Assembly: GCA_023213395.1 (NCBI GenBank)
Contig: CM041465.1
Coordinates: 86,931,741-86,995,740 of the forward strand
Direction of reading: 5' to 3'
DNA from: Cycas panzhihuaensis
Taxonomy: Eukaryota > Cycadophyta
Length of the DNA stretch: 64,000 nt
Shown: positions 33,273 to 46,620 of the stretch, piece after piece
Position numbering within the stretch: position 1 is the stretch's first letter
How the letters are laid out: the number at the start of each line of letters is the position of its first letter
Made by a program: the position numbers and the translations under genes
The notes under the pieces: model-generated
What the model was told of the DNA's origin: nothing
The model's database searches: none
Seen by the model: the letters and a program-made list of their open reading frames with translations, nothing else

Positions 33273-33473
33273 GATAATATTTATCCACCTATTTATGAGA
33301 CATGGAGAAGTCTTATATATTTATTTATTTAGTACCAAAATTAATTGTTAAGGAGTCTAATTGATATACGATAAGTGTTTATCAATAAGAAATCTAACTT
33401 ACCATGTATGTCAAATGGCATAAGAATACATTTATTTATATTACTTTGTTAGATCTAACTTAGCTTTACTAGG

Positions 33474-36400
33474 TGATACGCTTGGAATCGCACCTCTGAG
33501 GGGGGTAACAATGCTTGGTTAAGATCAAATCGACTAACAAAGAGGTCCTAAATGAAAGATCTATTTAACAAGTAAAGGAGATCACACACAAAGGACATCA
33601 GTGCATCGAAATGTAAGTTTGGGACCCACAAATGATGCACAAACTCCCTTCAAAGTAACTCTACCTTAGTTAGGAGGTGAAAGAGACATGGGATATCCTC
33701 AAGTTCCTAAGTAACCTCAAAAGATGGGCCCTCCTACCCTTGGATGGCCAAAGGAAGGAGGAGAAGATAAATGAGGGGATGGCTCCTCACCTAGAATAGG
33801 GGGTGTAAGAGAAGTGACCCTAGGCAAGTAGCAAGGGTGATGTGCACTCATAGCAGAATGTCAAGATGACCAATCTATGAGTGTGGGACCAACCAAAAGG
33901 TTACGCTAAGGTTGCCTATCTATGATAAATACAACAAAGATAAAAAAGGAAGTGGCCTTAAAGGAGGATTCTCCTTGGGGCACTATACCTAAGATGACCT
34001 TAAGGACATGAAATGATGGTAGAGAAAGTTTCAACTCTTTTGCATGTGAGTGGCTATGCAATGTAGGTAATGGTGGGGTTGTGAATATGGTATTATATTC
34101 TTGTATGAAAAGGGGTTCTATCTAGGGAAAGAGGAAAGAAATAATCATAAACAACAAATAAAACACTTGTTTACTCACTCATGCATGTCCTCGCTCTCCT
34201 TAATTTTTAAATATAAAAGGGCGAAGAACTAGCAAAGTAATCATAAGTAATGTAAGGTGCATGCAAGGAATGCAAGCCTAAGAAGAACATGCAACAAATA
34301 AGTATACAACAATTATACCCCTTATCTAGTGCACTTTTGAAATAGGCAAACAAACTAAGTATGTGGGGGTAATATATGCAAGTTCTCTTCCTTTTCCTTT
34401 TCCTTCATATGTAATGCATGCAGACTAACAAAACAAAGTAAGAGGAGCTAAACTAAAATAGAGTGAGGAGCATACCCAACAAACTGTGCGGTTGGAGGAG
34501 AGTTATCCACTTTGTCACGATCACCTTCCTCTTACTATTCCCAAACATGGACGGCGTGATGTGGTGATGACGGTGAATGAGGATAGGGAGGCTTCCTTAC
34601 CTTCCCTAAATTAAAAGGACAAAATAGAAAGGAGAAAAAGATAAAGCTATGCAAAAGACCCAAATGAAATACCAAGAAGAAAGACAAGGACATACCTGGG
34701 TGGAAGCGTCTTTCTCCTTCTCCACGCACAGCGAAAGGGGGACCTACAACTAAGTAATATTTGCCCTTCCCTCAAGGTTTCTAGGATATGAGGTGTATAT
34801 GTGTATGCAATATATAAAATAACACAATGCAAGTTATCTTAACCAAAAGAAACTTTTGCATCTAAAACCAACTTTTAATCCCCTTTTGTGCAAGAAAAGA
34901 AACAAGAAGAAGGAAGGGGATGGTTAGCCTTGGAAAGGGTAACCCTATAAGACTAAAACTCTCCACGCTGCCTAAGCACAAATACAATAGGCAAAGAAGG
35001 TGTAACAAAAGCTTGTGGTGTGAGTGATAGATTGCAACAAAGTTGTAAATGTTGTCGATGTTGCAAAGGTTTCAAAGTGCAACCTTTACAACCTCTAACT
35101 GACCTAACACCAAATGATGGGTAGGGTTTGATTTGGGGCTATGATTCTTGCTCATAAAAGGCATACAAAGCTAAGAGCAAGCATAACAATAGGCTGTATA
35201 CACTACTGCTAGCGGTGAGCCCTCTTTCAGAAGCCCTTTGGAAACCCGAGGGAAGCACAGAGGAGAAAGAGGAAGGAGGAGAAGGGGGCTACCCTTGAGG
35301 AGAAGGCTCGCTGGGTACGAAACCAACCTTTTCTCCTTTCACTCTCCCTTTGTGACCTATTCATCACTGCCTCCTTGGAGAAACCAAGGAAGAGCTAGAA
35401 GGAATGATGAGTAGGCAAGAAAAAAGGAGGGTTTGCCCCCTATGTATAATAAGAAAACTAGGATAAATGGGCGTTGTGCAAGATATTCAAACCACTTTTC
35501 AACAATTTAAAGGAATCAAAACAAAATAGAGAGGAGGGAATACTTGTTGTAGGTAGATCAGGGGTAGATCTACCCGAGAAAAGAGGAAAGAAGGCCAACC
35601 CTATAGGGTTCACAGGTGAAACCCTATGGAGGTTGCAATCTGAAGATGAGACTAGACTAAGAGGGAGATCTATGCTTAGTGACGAGCTTGTAGCATGTCC
35701 TTCCTTGAGGCAGCCTTGTTACAGGCCTACTGCTGCAAATCTAGAGCTGTAGGGGGCTGATCTCAGGCTAGAAGGTCGATGTATTAGATGTTGCAGGGTG
35801 TTTATGAAGGAATCTATGAAGAATGAGTGAGAGAGATAGTTTTTTTTTTTAGAGTGAAAGAGGAAGAAATAAGGGCATTTTTGGGTTTCTAAACCTAACC
35901 CTAGCTCAAGCGAATGATTAGGGTTCGACTTAGGCCAAAAATACATCTCTACCATGTGGCAACTTTGTAATAAATGTGAAATTAGCCATAGTAGATTTCA
36001 AAAAATAGAAAATGACAGTTAGCTCACAGTAAACTTTGTGGTATTGCGAAGTTTGCAACGGTACCGCAATCGTTATCGTGGGGAGCAGAAAAATAACTAA
36101 AGTAAGTTTGGAAGCTCAGAAAAAAGGGATGCTCGAAGCCTAAGGGGCATGATACTCTGTCTAAGTGGCAAGAAGTAGTCATGGGACTTGAGAGACCTAT
36201 GCTATGTGAAGTATTAGGGGCAAGGAACTCCCAAAAGGTTAATAGACAAGTAAAAAGACACCAACCACGCCTAAGCAAGGTGTTAGGGGGCCAGGTGTGT
36301 CAACGGGGATGTGATTAAGCTACGTGAGCCAATTGATGCTTGGGGACAACACGAAGATGTGGAAGAAGGTTGTGGAGTGCCATGGGATGCATATCCTGAG

Positions 36401-36601
36401 ATCGTCATAGGCTAAAATGGTATAATGCAGCATGATCAAGCAGCAGATACATAATGATCACTTAACGAACCAAGTAGTCATGTAATGTAAATGAAATGCT
36501 TCAATCGACCTTCAATAGAACTAATGGAGGTGAGGAATATAAGCATACCTATACTTACCTGAGTCGACCCGTCTGTGTTTATTCCTAGTAACCAGGAGAC
36601 A
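33474..36601 (-). repeat. 3' LTR of element 2
   Basis: The inner end is clear: on the minus strand the LTR starts TGTCTCCTGGTTACTAGGAA at 36601. The outer end near 33474 (TGATACGCTTGG) is a best guess. Blocks such as CTACCCTTGGATGGCCAAAG and the GGTACC region near 36060 align with the other gypsy LTRs, but overall divergence from the LTRs at 49 and 63 kb is high, so this is a different subfamily or an older copy. No gene was found inside. Confidence 0.7.
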
Positions 36602-36613
36602 CTGCCTCCTTGG
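36602..36613 (-). other. Polypurine tract of element 2
   Basis: On the minus strand CCAAGGAGGCAG precedes the LTR start. It matches CCAAGGGGGTAG in element 3. Confidence 0.65.
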
Positions 36614-36676
36614 TGGCAGAGCCTTACTGCTCAGAAGCATAATGCGATGGTGAATGTTGGCAACAAAATGTTAACA

Positions 36677-37639
<963 letters not shown>

Positions 37640-38069
37640 TGAATATGATGATAATGATGGTATGAGCTAAGGATGACAGTGAGTGTCATGGCAGGATGCA
37701 TGGATAGGGAGATGGGGGAGAGACAACATAGAGGTTGCCTATGTGTTGCCCTGAAGCCGACAGGTAGAGAAAATAGATGGGAGATGCCCCCATCGTATAA
37801 ATGCGACAACTAATGGTAGTGAACAAGATTATAATCGAACAAATGTTATGAAAATTATGTATATAGAAGAACTAGAATAATAAGGGTTATGTACCATGAG
37901 CAACATAGATGGTAGGATGAAGAAAATAAGTATGGTGGTCACCGTAGTTTAACCTCATTAGAGGCCATCTTTTAAAGGTACGAACAGATCACAATATGGA
38001 AGAAGGGATGACCTGAGACTTGGGCGCTAAGGCGACCGAACAAGTTTCTTAAGGGGGATCATCAAGGAG

Positions 38070-38475
38070 AGGGAGGTGACACTCGAGGATGAGATAAACA
38101 AGGTTATCCGCCTTAGTATTGCGATCCCAAGGGATGTGTTAGATGTCAACGGAGGGGAAGTAAGACAGAAGGGACCTAGCAGTCAAAACAAAGGCTCTTA
38201 GGAATGGGCAACACACCTGGTAGACCTAAGTGAGATGGGAAACCACAACTTGAGAGTCATAAAGAAGGATGATGGGTCCACGATGGAAGTGGAGTACATC
38301 AATTAGAGCCTCAATAATAGCTGTGTATTTAGCTTTGTTATTAGTGGCTTTAGGGACGAAGACTCTGAAACACATGTAGTCATATCCAGAGGGGTTATGG
38401 AGGATCCACATGGTAGTAGAAGGGCCTGGGTTGTTGCGGCTTCCACCATCAGTGAAGATAAGTAATGTTATAGTA
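38070..38475 (-). pseudogene. Second, host-type RNase H next to the 3' LTR (element 2)
   Basis: The minus strand reads IFTDGGSRNNPGP, then ATNNKAKYTAIIEALIDVL, ILLYDSQVVVSHL and, after stops, HIPWDRNTKADNLV. These are the four motifs of the RNase HI fold as in plant and archaeal-type enzymes: the D-G-G-S-x-x-N-P-G start, N-N-x-A-E-Y, G/Y-D-S-Q-x-V and the final N-x-x-A-D-x-L. The catalytic Glu of the second motif is Lys here. It is separate from the normal gypsy RNase H at about 44.2 kb. Its place, beyond integrase and an opposite-strand gene and next to the polypurine tract, is unusual. It could assist in removing RNA primers. Confidence 0.85.
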
Positions 38476-39041
38476 GAAGGGATAGAGATCTCGATAGGGT
38501 GAATGAAAGAAAAAAAGTGTCGATGGGATCTATGAGCGAAGAGAAGAACTCAATAGGGTGAAGGCAGTTGTGATGTACTTAAGTAGTTATAGATAGAGGT
38601 CATAGGAGGTAGGATGACGTAAAGATGAGGCTACTCGCAGACAAGGAGACCGACTTGGTGAGTAAGAGACGATGGCAAAAAGGCCCCTTTGGGGTTCCAA
38701 AGGTTGGCAAATGAAGTGAGGCACGGTCCAAGATGGGGCAGGTGCTTCCTTTGGGAGCCCTAGAGGCATGAACAAGCAACAAAACTGGATTTAGGATGAT
38801 GAAATAAGCTAAATGATTATAAACACAGGTATGTTTAGACATGGTATGAAATTTGAGGTAGAAGGAGCCTCGCAACACTGAAGGGGGCATCATAAATACG
38901 CTCAAAGAGGAAAAGGAAAAGAGGGCTATGGAGGTGAAATGGGTGATGGACCCAGAAGGAAAAGATAACAAGGGGAGAGAGACAGTCCTAAGGGCTATCG
39001 TGGTAGGAGAAAAGGAGGAGGTGCCCATTGGGGCTCCCTCC

Positions 39042-39049
39042 TATATAAG
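39042..39049 (+). promoter_or_regulatory. TATA box for the antisense gene of element 2
   Basis: CTCCTATATAAGGAAAACTC is conserved with CGCCTATATAAGGAAATTGA at the same place in element 3, in otherwise diverged sequence. It lies on the strand opposite to pol. A leader with GATCAGGCCGTTAGATCGAG follows, also conserved. Confidence 0.65.
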
Positions 39050-39069
39050 GAAAACTCAGCGAAAACGAG

Positions 39070-41765
39070 ATTCATTTTCATGGGCTCACGATCGATTTGG
39101 AGCCCTTTTCCTTACGCAGCAGAGCACCACCCAACTTCAGAGGCACGTAGAGGGAGATCAGGCCGTTAGATCGAGATGAGGAGATAGCCATTAGGGCCAA
39201 GGAGATGAGATGGCAGTAATGAGGGTAGATCTGGTGAGTGGATCATCCCATAGCCATCTCGTTTTGTCATTTGAAATAAATGTCATTTTGTGCTTTTACC
39301 AAGTGATTTTTGGCCCCTTAAGGGCGAATTGGGATCCTCTGGAGCCCGATTTGGGTCTAAAGAGAAGGAGGACCAGGGCATTAGGTAGCGCTGGTCCTAG
39401 TGGGCCTGAGTGTGACTCGCTCAGGTAAATTTTTTTAGGATTTTAAGGTGTAATCCCCCCTTTTAATGGGGGTAGGACTAGCCCTGTGGCAAAGATCGCA
39501 GTACCGTGAAGTTTGTCATAGGCATGCGGAGATTGTGCTGAAAACTTAGTGGGGGCCCTACCAAACTCTGTGGTACTACAAAGTTTAGTGTGGGGCAAGG
39601 AGATGTCAATAGAAACCAAGAAGAAATTGACCCAAAGGGATGCCAAACCCAATCCAAAGAAGGGGAGAGGCAACCTAAGGGTAGGCAAATAGACATAGAG
39701 GTATTCTGACTGACTATTGGGTGCTTAGCAGGTGGTTATTATGGTGGATAACTGTGAGAACATCAGAATTTCTATGATGAGTTGATGAGCTTCATCAAGA
39801 TGCTAACTCAGGGGGATCGACGAATCATAGGGAGATGCAATTTGTTGAAGGTCATCAGGATGCCATAGTATGCCTCAGACCAACGTCTTCTGGTAGACAT
39901 CGTCACCCATTAGGATCATAGGTGGTACGTATTCTACCTCCCCTAGGTAGGGGACATTACCATCACACTAGGGGACATCCAGAGGATCCTTAGCATACCA
40001 GTAGGAGGAGCACCGGTGTCTCTAAGGGCATTACTTAGTAACGATGCTACACACAGGGAGGTAGCCACATTCTTCATAGGCCAGGACAGGTGGGAGAGGC
40101 AAGGGATGCCAGTGTAGAGCATGGTCATGTCGTGCATTCCTCGGGTGAGGGAGTTGATCACATTGGGTATTCTGTTCTAGATTTCTCAGAAAGAGAACTA
40201 TAGGGATAACCCCGATGGTTAGATGGAGACATTGAGAAGATGTGAGGCTAGGGAGAGGATGGATTGGGCTACCGTGATAGTGACTAACATGATCACCCAG
40301 CTAGATGCTATCAGAGTGATAGTGAAAGGAGGATTCTCCTATAGTACACTATTGCAGTGCTAGTTTTCAACCACTTTGGAGTTGTAGCACAAGTAGGAGG
40401 ACCACACCTTATCTCAATGTGGGCTCCCATGGTACACAGGTGCCGGACTCAATTTGGAGGGACTGAGGATTAGGCACATGTCTAGTGCTTGGTGGAGGCG
40501 ACATCACTAGACCTTCTCACCATGGCAGACTATACGGTATACCCATACAGAGGGGTGAGGTGGGACAATGATGACAAGGTAGACATAGTAGTAGGAGGAG
40601 GAGGTGGTCCTATAGATGATGACGATGATGATGGGGACGATGGGGCAAGCCCATTGTAAGCAACTGGTGGTGAGGTAGGTCCATCAGGGACTGCAGGAGG
40701 TGAGGTAGGGCCTTCGGGAGCCATAGGAGGAGAGGCGGGTCTCTCAGGAGCTATGGGGGGAGGTAGGCTACCTTACACACTGGTCTAGAGACTGAGGGTG
40801 GTTGGGAGAGCTTGGGCAGTGGCAACAACAGTAGAGGTAGCGGCAGAGGGGGGAGGAGATGCCCTAGTAGGCCAGGTGGTTGGCGAGATGGTACTCGAGG
40901 AGGAGGAGGTACCAACAGCCGAGGGAGGTCCTGAGGAGGTGATAGTCGCCAGATCAAAGGAGACAGTTGTCCTAGGAGGTGAGGCACTACCCTTTCCTCC
41001 CATCCTTTGACCATCAGGCATTTGGTTAGTTTGCTTTTGATTTAGTTTTGAGGGTTTGATATATATATGGATACGTGGACTGATATGTATCGCGCTTGAT
41101 TTGGTAGGAGCAACAGAGATAAGGAGGTTAATCGAGGCATCCAAGAGATATTCCCCTAGGCCTACGCGGAGGGGCAACCTCCCACCAAGGTAGGAGAGTA
41201 GCCACGATCGACAGGGGCATACACAACGGCATTTGCCCTATTCATTAAGGCTAGGGACATCTGGGTAGTAAAGTCCCAGGAGCACCAGGCGAGGGTGGGA
41301 CAACTATAAGGGGATCTTGACGAGACCCACGTAAAGAGGGATATCCTACATGGTTGAGTCCAGGTGCTAGAGGCCTGTGGGTGCCGGGAGCGTGGGGACA
41401 CAAAGAGCCGCATAAGAGTCACTATGCTGGAGGAGTGACTATGGGGAGTGGAGGAGAGGCTCTGATGGGTAAATTGAGAGAGGGATCATCTCCAAGGGAG
41501 ATATGATCAATTGGTGAATCAGGTGGCATCGAGGTCATCACGGAGTAGGACCTAGACACGGACACCAACGATGACCCCGAGGAGGCCTCAAGATGAGGGA
41601 AGTGAGGCAGGGAGCTCCCTGCGATGCAAGAGGAGCCTAGGAGGTATGTGGTCTTCTGGGGAGGGATCATGGTAACCAAGATATGAAACTCCATGAACAG
41701 AGGAGCACTAGAGAGAAAGGCAGGATTAATTTTGATTGGGAAAGTACCATACCTCCAAGGAGTCA
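39070..41765 (+). pseudogene. Antisense gene with plant mobile domain (element 2)
   Basis: It runs opposite to gag-pol. A leader or first exon ends at a likely splice donor, CTG then GTGAGT at 39234, and coding resumes after TTAGCAG near 39731. Around 39880-40010 the frame reads SDQRLLVDIVTH, WYVFYLP and VGDITITLGDIQRILSIPVG with stops between, matching the W-x-x-x-x-x-x-F-H-L-P ... T-L-x-D-I ... L-G-L-P pattern of the plant mobile domain. An acidic Asp run follows near 40611, then a Gly/Glu-rich tail and a second part from about 41110. Many stops are TAG in place of CAG or TGG. Plant mobile domains occur in transposase-related and silencing-related proteins; the role here is unknown. Confidence 0.7.
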
Positions 41766-41942
41766 CCATATGTTACCACATGATTGTATTCCTGCCTGCA
41801 AGGATTCCAACTTCTCGTGGATGATGTACCATACCATTTTTATGATATGACACATTATGATTTTTATGTATATAGACGGGGCCATTGATACCCTATTTGA
41901 TGTATAATGATGATGTATTTCTTTGCTTTTGTTTATGTATTT

Positions 41943-41943
41943 G

Positions 41944-42011
<68 letters not shown>

Positions 42012-42012
42012 T
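41943..42012. repeat. TA and GTAT microsatellite
   Basis: An uninterrupted TA run followed by several GTAT units. It sits downstream of the antisense gene. Confidence 0.95.
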
Positions 42013-42411
42013 AAGTGTAGAGGTGCACAAGGAGCTATAGATCATGATGATTTGGAGTTGATTGTTACATGATTTGTGTTATAGGATTGTTTGAGTTATG
42101 CATACACTTCTTTCCATATAGGGCCATACTCTTAGCAGGCACACATGATCATCATGAGTGTAGGCGATAGGCATATGTAGGGCTAGGAGATGGGGAGCCG
42201 TACACGTCCATCGTAGGAGCATATCGGGATATGCAAAGGAAGTGCTGGCAGGAGAGGGAGTAGCAATACTCAATCACACCATCCTAGTTGGGGAGTACAT
42301 CTAGGCTCAGGAATGATAGAGAAGATACGCCCAATTAGGAGGGAAGCTCCCTTAGAGAAAGGGAAGCAAAAGGTGCCATAGGAGGAACCTGGAAGGAGTA
42401 GGAAAGTCATC

Positions 42412-42475
42412 CCAAGCCACCATTCTTCTTGTGATTAAGGGGAATGGGATGCATTTAGGGTGGTAGTTTAGGCTC
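42412..42475 (-). other. Hairpin after pol (element 2)
   Basis: CCATTCTTC and the later GGGGAATGG can pair, flanked by AAACTACCAC-type outer arms on the minus strand. It lies between the integrase end and the end of the antisense gene. It corresponds to the hairpin at 56187-56242 and to the fourfold array at 27422-27750, but its stem is decayed. Confidence 0.5.
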
Positions 42476-42539
42476 ATTTTAAAGCATGAAAAAGAGAAAT
42501 ATGTGTGCCTAATCTATGCAAGAATAGAGATAGTCACAC

Positions 42540-43900
42540 ATAAAATTTCTTTAGGAACTTTCCATTGACGACTTTCTTGAATTCAAGACCCTCAAAGGTT
42601 GCGATCCTATAGGCGTCGTTGTCGAGGCTCTCGAGAACGACAAAGGGGCCAGCCCATTTAGGTCTGAACTTGAATAAGCAATCACAGAGATATTCAAGTT
42701 TGAGGACATGGTCCCCATGATGTAAAGGGTGAGAGCAAAGGCACTTATCTTACGTCCTTCACGCCCTAGCCTTAGAAGTGAGGTTTGCTTAGTAAGCAAT
42801 CAAGTGTCTCTCGTTTAAGGCCTTGAGGTATAGGAGATGAGCTTGATGGAGAGACTCCTCATCAACAAGACCTCAAAGGAAAACTCGTAAGGAAGGGATC
42901 TTGACTTCCAATAGGAGAACTGCCTCTATTTCGTACACCAAGGAGAATGAGATCATTCCCGTAACTGTGTGGATAGATGTGTGATATGCCCAAAGATCGA
43001 AAGGGAGCTCAAGATGCTAATCTTTTTGAGATTGGGTAAAGATTTTCTTTAAGATATTTATAAGGGTCTTGTTAAATGACTTGACTTGGCCATTGGCCTA
43101 AGGGTAATAGGGAGAGAAGGTCTTGTGAGAAATTTTAAATTTTTCACAAAGTCCGTCCATCTCCTTATTATAGAAAGGAGTCCCATTGTCCATAATTAGG
43201 ATGTCGAGGACTCGTAAATAGTAAATGATGTGTTGGTAGATGAAGGTTGCTATTATCTTAGTAGGGGTAGAGGTCAAAGGAACCGCTTTGGCCCATTTAG
43301 TAAAGTGTTTCATCGTAGTTAAAATAAACTTGTGCTACAATGAAGAAGGTGGGGATATAGCTCCAATAAGGTCCAACCCTCATTGGGAGAAGGGCCATAG
43401 AGATATGATAGGATGAAGGGCCTCAGAAGGAAAGTGGGTGATGTTGGCGTACTCTTGGCACCACCAACATCTCAAGGCATAAGCATGGGCATCCTTAAAA
43501 AGGGATAGCCAATAATACGCCATGTAAAGGATTCTTTAGGCCATAAATTAACCTCCGCAAATGTCGTTATGGCATTCGCGAAGTATTTGGTCCACTTCGT
43601 CAAGGCTGACGCAATGGAGAAGGATCTCGTCAAAGGATCTCTTGTACAATACTTCACCCATGAGGAAGTACTTAGTAGTAGCTCGAATACATGACCTAAC
43701 TTTGTTGCTAGCTTTAGGATAATACTACTGTTGGGCGAGGTATTGCACAATGTCCACATACCACTCACTATCAGTGAGTGGATAAGGGGAAGAATCCTGA
43801 ATAGACAAAATGGGTTCGTTAAGCAAATAATCGTCAATAGGAACATCAAGAGGGTTCAAGATAGGGGTGTTGGCGAGCTATTCGGCAATGACCATCCCTT
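42540..43900 (-). pseudogene. Gypsy integrase (element 2)
   Basis: Read downward from about 43600: a zinc finger with HECHNDICGG and CWWCQEYAN, then the core with GLDLIGAISPP (first Asp), LDILIMDNGTPFYNKEMDGL (second Asp intact) and ANGQVKSFNKTL, where the catalytic Glu of QVES has become Lys. The C-terminal part near 42550-42720 retains the P-R-W-x-G-P-F region in broken form. The protein would insert element DNA. The E-to-K change alone should abolish catalysis, besides the stops. Confidence 0.85.
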
Positions 43901-45420
43901 TCTTTGACTTCCTGTTAACGATTTGGAGGTTAAATTCTTGAAGGAGGATGACCCGCTTGCTCGTTTTACCTGTTAGGTCGAATCAGGTAAGCAAGTATCC
44001 ATGAGGATCAGACTAGATGATCACCCGAGTAGTGTTCCTAAACAAGTAGTGCTTAAACTTGGTAGCATACACCAGGAAGAGGCACTCCTTCTCGGCAGGG
44101 GAGTAATTAAGTTTAGCAGCCACAAGGGTGTGACTAATGAAGTAAATAACTCTTTCGGTTCCTGAATCATCCTCTTAGACTAGTATGGAACCCAAGGATT
44201 CGTCGATAGTTGAAGTGTAGAGAATGAAGGGCCTATCAAAGAGAAGAGATGTTGAAGTTGGAGTGAAAGCGAGAGATTTCTTGAGCTCCTTGAAGGCTTG
44301 TTGGGCCTTTGAAGACCAAATAAATGGGCCCCCCTTCTTCAACAAGTTAGTAAGGGGTTTCACGTTTATGGCAAAATTTACCAAGACACACCTAAGAAAT
44401 CGTAGCCTACCCAAGAACGACTTGATTTATCATTGGGTTTTAGGAGGCGACATATCAAGGATGGCCTTGACTTTGTCGGGGTCAATTTGGATTCCTTACT
44501 TTGAGAGAAGGAAACCAAGGAGTTTACTAATTATTATATCAAACACGCATTTAAGAGGGTTTAGGCTTACATAGTATTTGCGACATTGTATAAAGATGGA
44601 TCGTAAATCAGAAGGATGGTGAACCCTAATGTGTGAGAGACCCATCATATCATCCAGGAAAATCTCTAAGGTTTTGTTGATAAAGTCATGAAAGATGAAT
44701 TACATTGCCCTTTGATAGGTGGTGCTTGTATTCTTTAGCCCAAAGGGCATCGCTTTGTAGGAGAAAGTGCCCTAAGGGGTAGTGAAGACTGTCTTATGAT
44801 GGCCTTCAGGAGAAATTTGGATTTGGTTGTAGCCTAAGAAGCCATCCATTAAGGACATCACTTTAAAACTGGTAGTTCGATTAATGATTTAATCGATGGA
44901 GGGGAGCGAGAAATTGTCCTTATGACACGTGTTATTAATGTCTCAGAAATCAATACATATCCTAATTGTCCTATTCTTTTTGGTAGTGGGGACAATGTTG
45001 GACACCCACTTAGGGTAGTTAATGGAAGTGAATAACCCCGTGTTTAGGAGTTTTTCAACTTCTATCTTGATGGTGGCTAAAAGCTTGGGATGGATAGGGC
45101 ATTATTTCTAATGCAATGGGCGAGCACCTAGGATGGTGCTAAGGTTATGAGTGACGATAGAAGGGTCTATTCCCTTCATATCGAAATAATCCCATATAAA
45201 GACATCTCAGAATTCCTGGAACAGAAGGGAGTATTCCTTCATTTCATCAGGAGAGCATTCTGCTCCTACCTTTATGACCTTACCTGGGGTAAGGATTATG
45301 TCCTTGGTTGCCCCCATGCACATAGCATTCCCTTCCTCAAAGTGAAAGGGGGGCTCAGTCAATAAGAGGGGGCAGAACAAGAGATGGGTTTGGATCAGTG
45401 AGAGATGACCCAACATCTAA
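43901..45420 (-). pseudogene. Gypsy reverse transcriptase and RNase H (element 2)
   Basis: HFEEGNAMCMGATKDIILTP and CSPDEMKEYSLLFQEF at 45207-45340 precede RT. RT motifs include YKAMPFGLKNTSTTYQRAM near 44730 and IFLDDMMG near 44650, the F-L-D-D form of the catalytic motif. The connection and RNase H follow at 44175-44414 with KPLTNLLKKGGPFIWSS and FDRPFILYTSTIDESLGSIL, and continue to about 43930. Several in-frame stops and shifts interrupt the domain. The order RT-RNase H-integrase confirms Ty3/gypsy. Confidence 0.88.
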
Positions 45421-46090
45421 GACCTTCTGGTGACCAAGCCTATAGTGACCAGAAGGAAAATTGGGTGCGAAGCCCACTAGATATTCGAGTAAGGCCTCGT
45501 AATCCTCGAAATAGTCTACCTCATGGATAATCATGCTTCAAGAAGATGAGGAGTATAAAGTCAAAAGAGTAGTGGGGTTATAATGGTCTATCCACCACTC
45601 CACGTACTCAAGAAACTATTTGGAAGAGTCAGAAAGAGACCCCTCGTGGTGGGTAACGAGAGGTTACTCCACCTCATCACTAATGGGAGGTGATAAGGTG
45701 GAAGAAAAGGTGACGTTAGGGATCGCATGGTAGGCAAGAGCAAGAACATACGACCCAAGAGAAAAATGGGTTTCCTCTAAGGTAGGGGTTTCAGGTAGGG
45801 ATCTGAAATGAAGAGAGCACTCCCTACCAGTGTTTAGGAGGGATATGGGATGAGGAAGGTCCTTATCCTTGCCATCAGACTTATCATCATTGAGGATAGC
45901 GAGGTACCCATAGCTCCCTACACCAATGGGGGTGAAGCGTATAAGGTTGGAGGAAGAAGATAAAGGACCTTCTTCTAAAGGGGATGAATCGGGGATGTCA
46001 ATGGAACAAGTAGAAGGGATGTCAATGGAACAAGAGAAAGCTCAGGCAAAAGGGTCCTTATCGCCCTTGGCCTAATTGCAAGCCACTTGA
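45421..46090 (-). pseudogene. Low-complexity linker between protease and RT (element 2)
   Basis: Serine-, proline- and acid-rich decayed sequence corresponding to residues 260-480 of the frame at 58199-60598 in element 3. It has no catalytic motif, and its degree of decay is higher than that of the flanking domains. Confidence 0.6.
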
Positions 46091-46620
46091 TGGAGTTAGC
46101 GAGATTGCTTGGTGGGAGGAGGCTCTTAAGAGACAACCTTCATTCACCCTTCATGGACAAATTTAAGTTGTCCCCAATGAGATGAGCATACAGCTCTCAT
46201 TTGGTCAAGCCATGGACACCCTAACAAAAGGTTGTAGTTAACATCAACATCAAGAACTACGATGTCGGTGAGGATAGTCTTGTCCTCGAGAGTGAGGGAG
46301 ATGGGCACTGATCCTAAGGGTGTCTTTTCACTACCATTATAGCCTTGACACTGCCATGGAATCGACTCCAGGGCTGATATACCAAACTCTTGCATGATAC
46401 GCAAGGGCATGGCATTGACATAAGAACCATTATCCATAGTGGTTCTTCAAAGTGTGTAACTAGGAGTGTCAATAGTTATGGTGAAGGGGTAGTGCCATTG
46501 GTGTTCCCTTTCACTGGTTGAGGGAAGGTCCTTGAGGTCGAATGAGATAACAGGTTCACGACTTAGGGCAACGCCCAAGGCGTGAATAAATGTGTCACCC
46601 AATCCCAAGGCTTATAAGAG
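46091..46620 (-). pseudogene. Gypsy aspartic protease (element 2)
   Basis: MDNGSYVNAMPLRIMQEFGI carries the active site as D-N-G-S. GSEKTPLGSVPISLTLEDKT, VVLDVDVNYNLLLGCPWLDQ and WGQLKFVHEG complete the fold with the G-x-P-W-L motif. The part upstream of the Asp is separated by a stop. A protease of this type cuts the gag-pol polyprotein. Confidence 0.88.

Larger units (their letters stand above)
17493..33277 (+). mobile_element. Degenerate Ty1/copia retrotransposon split by a gypsy insertion
   Basis: LTRs at 17498-17850 and 32917-33272 are flanked by the perfect 5-bp duplication GATAA (17493-17497 and 33273-33277). Inside, in copia order, are an initiator-Met primer site, gag with zinc knuckle, protease region, GAG-pre-integrase and integrase, RT with an intact YVDD, RNase H and a polypurine tract. 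Without the 9.6-kb gypsy insertion at 21279-30885 the element would be about 6.2 kb, normal for plant copia. Many in-frame stops and frameshifts show that it is long dead. The matching outer duplication shows that its two halves are one insertion. Confidence 0.95.
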
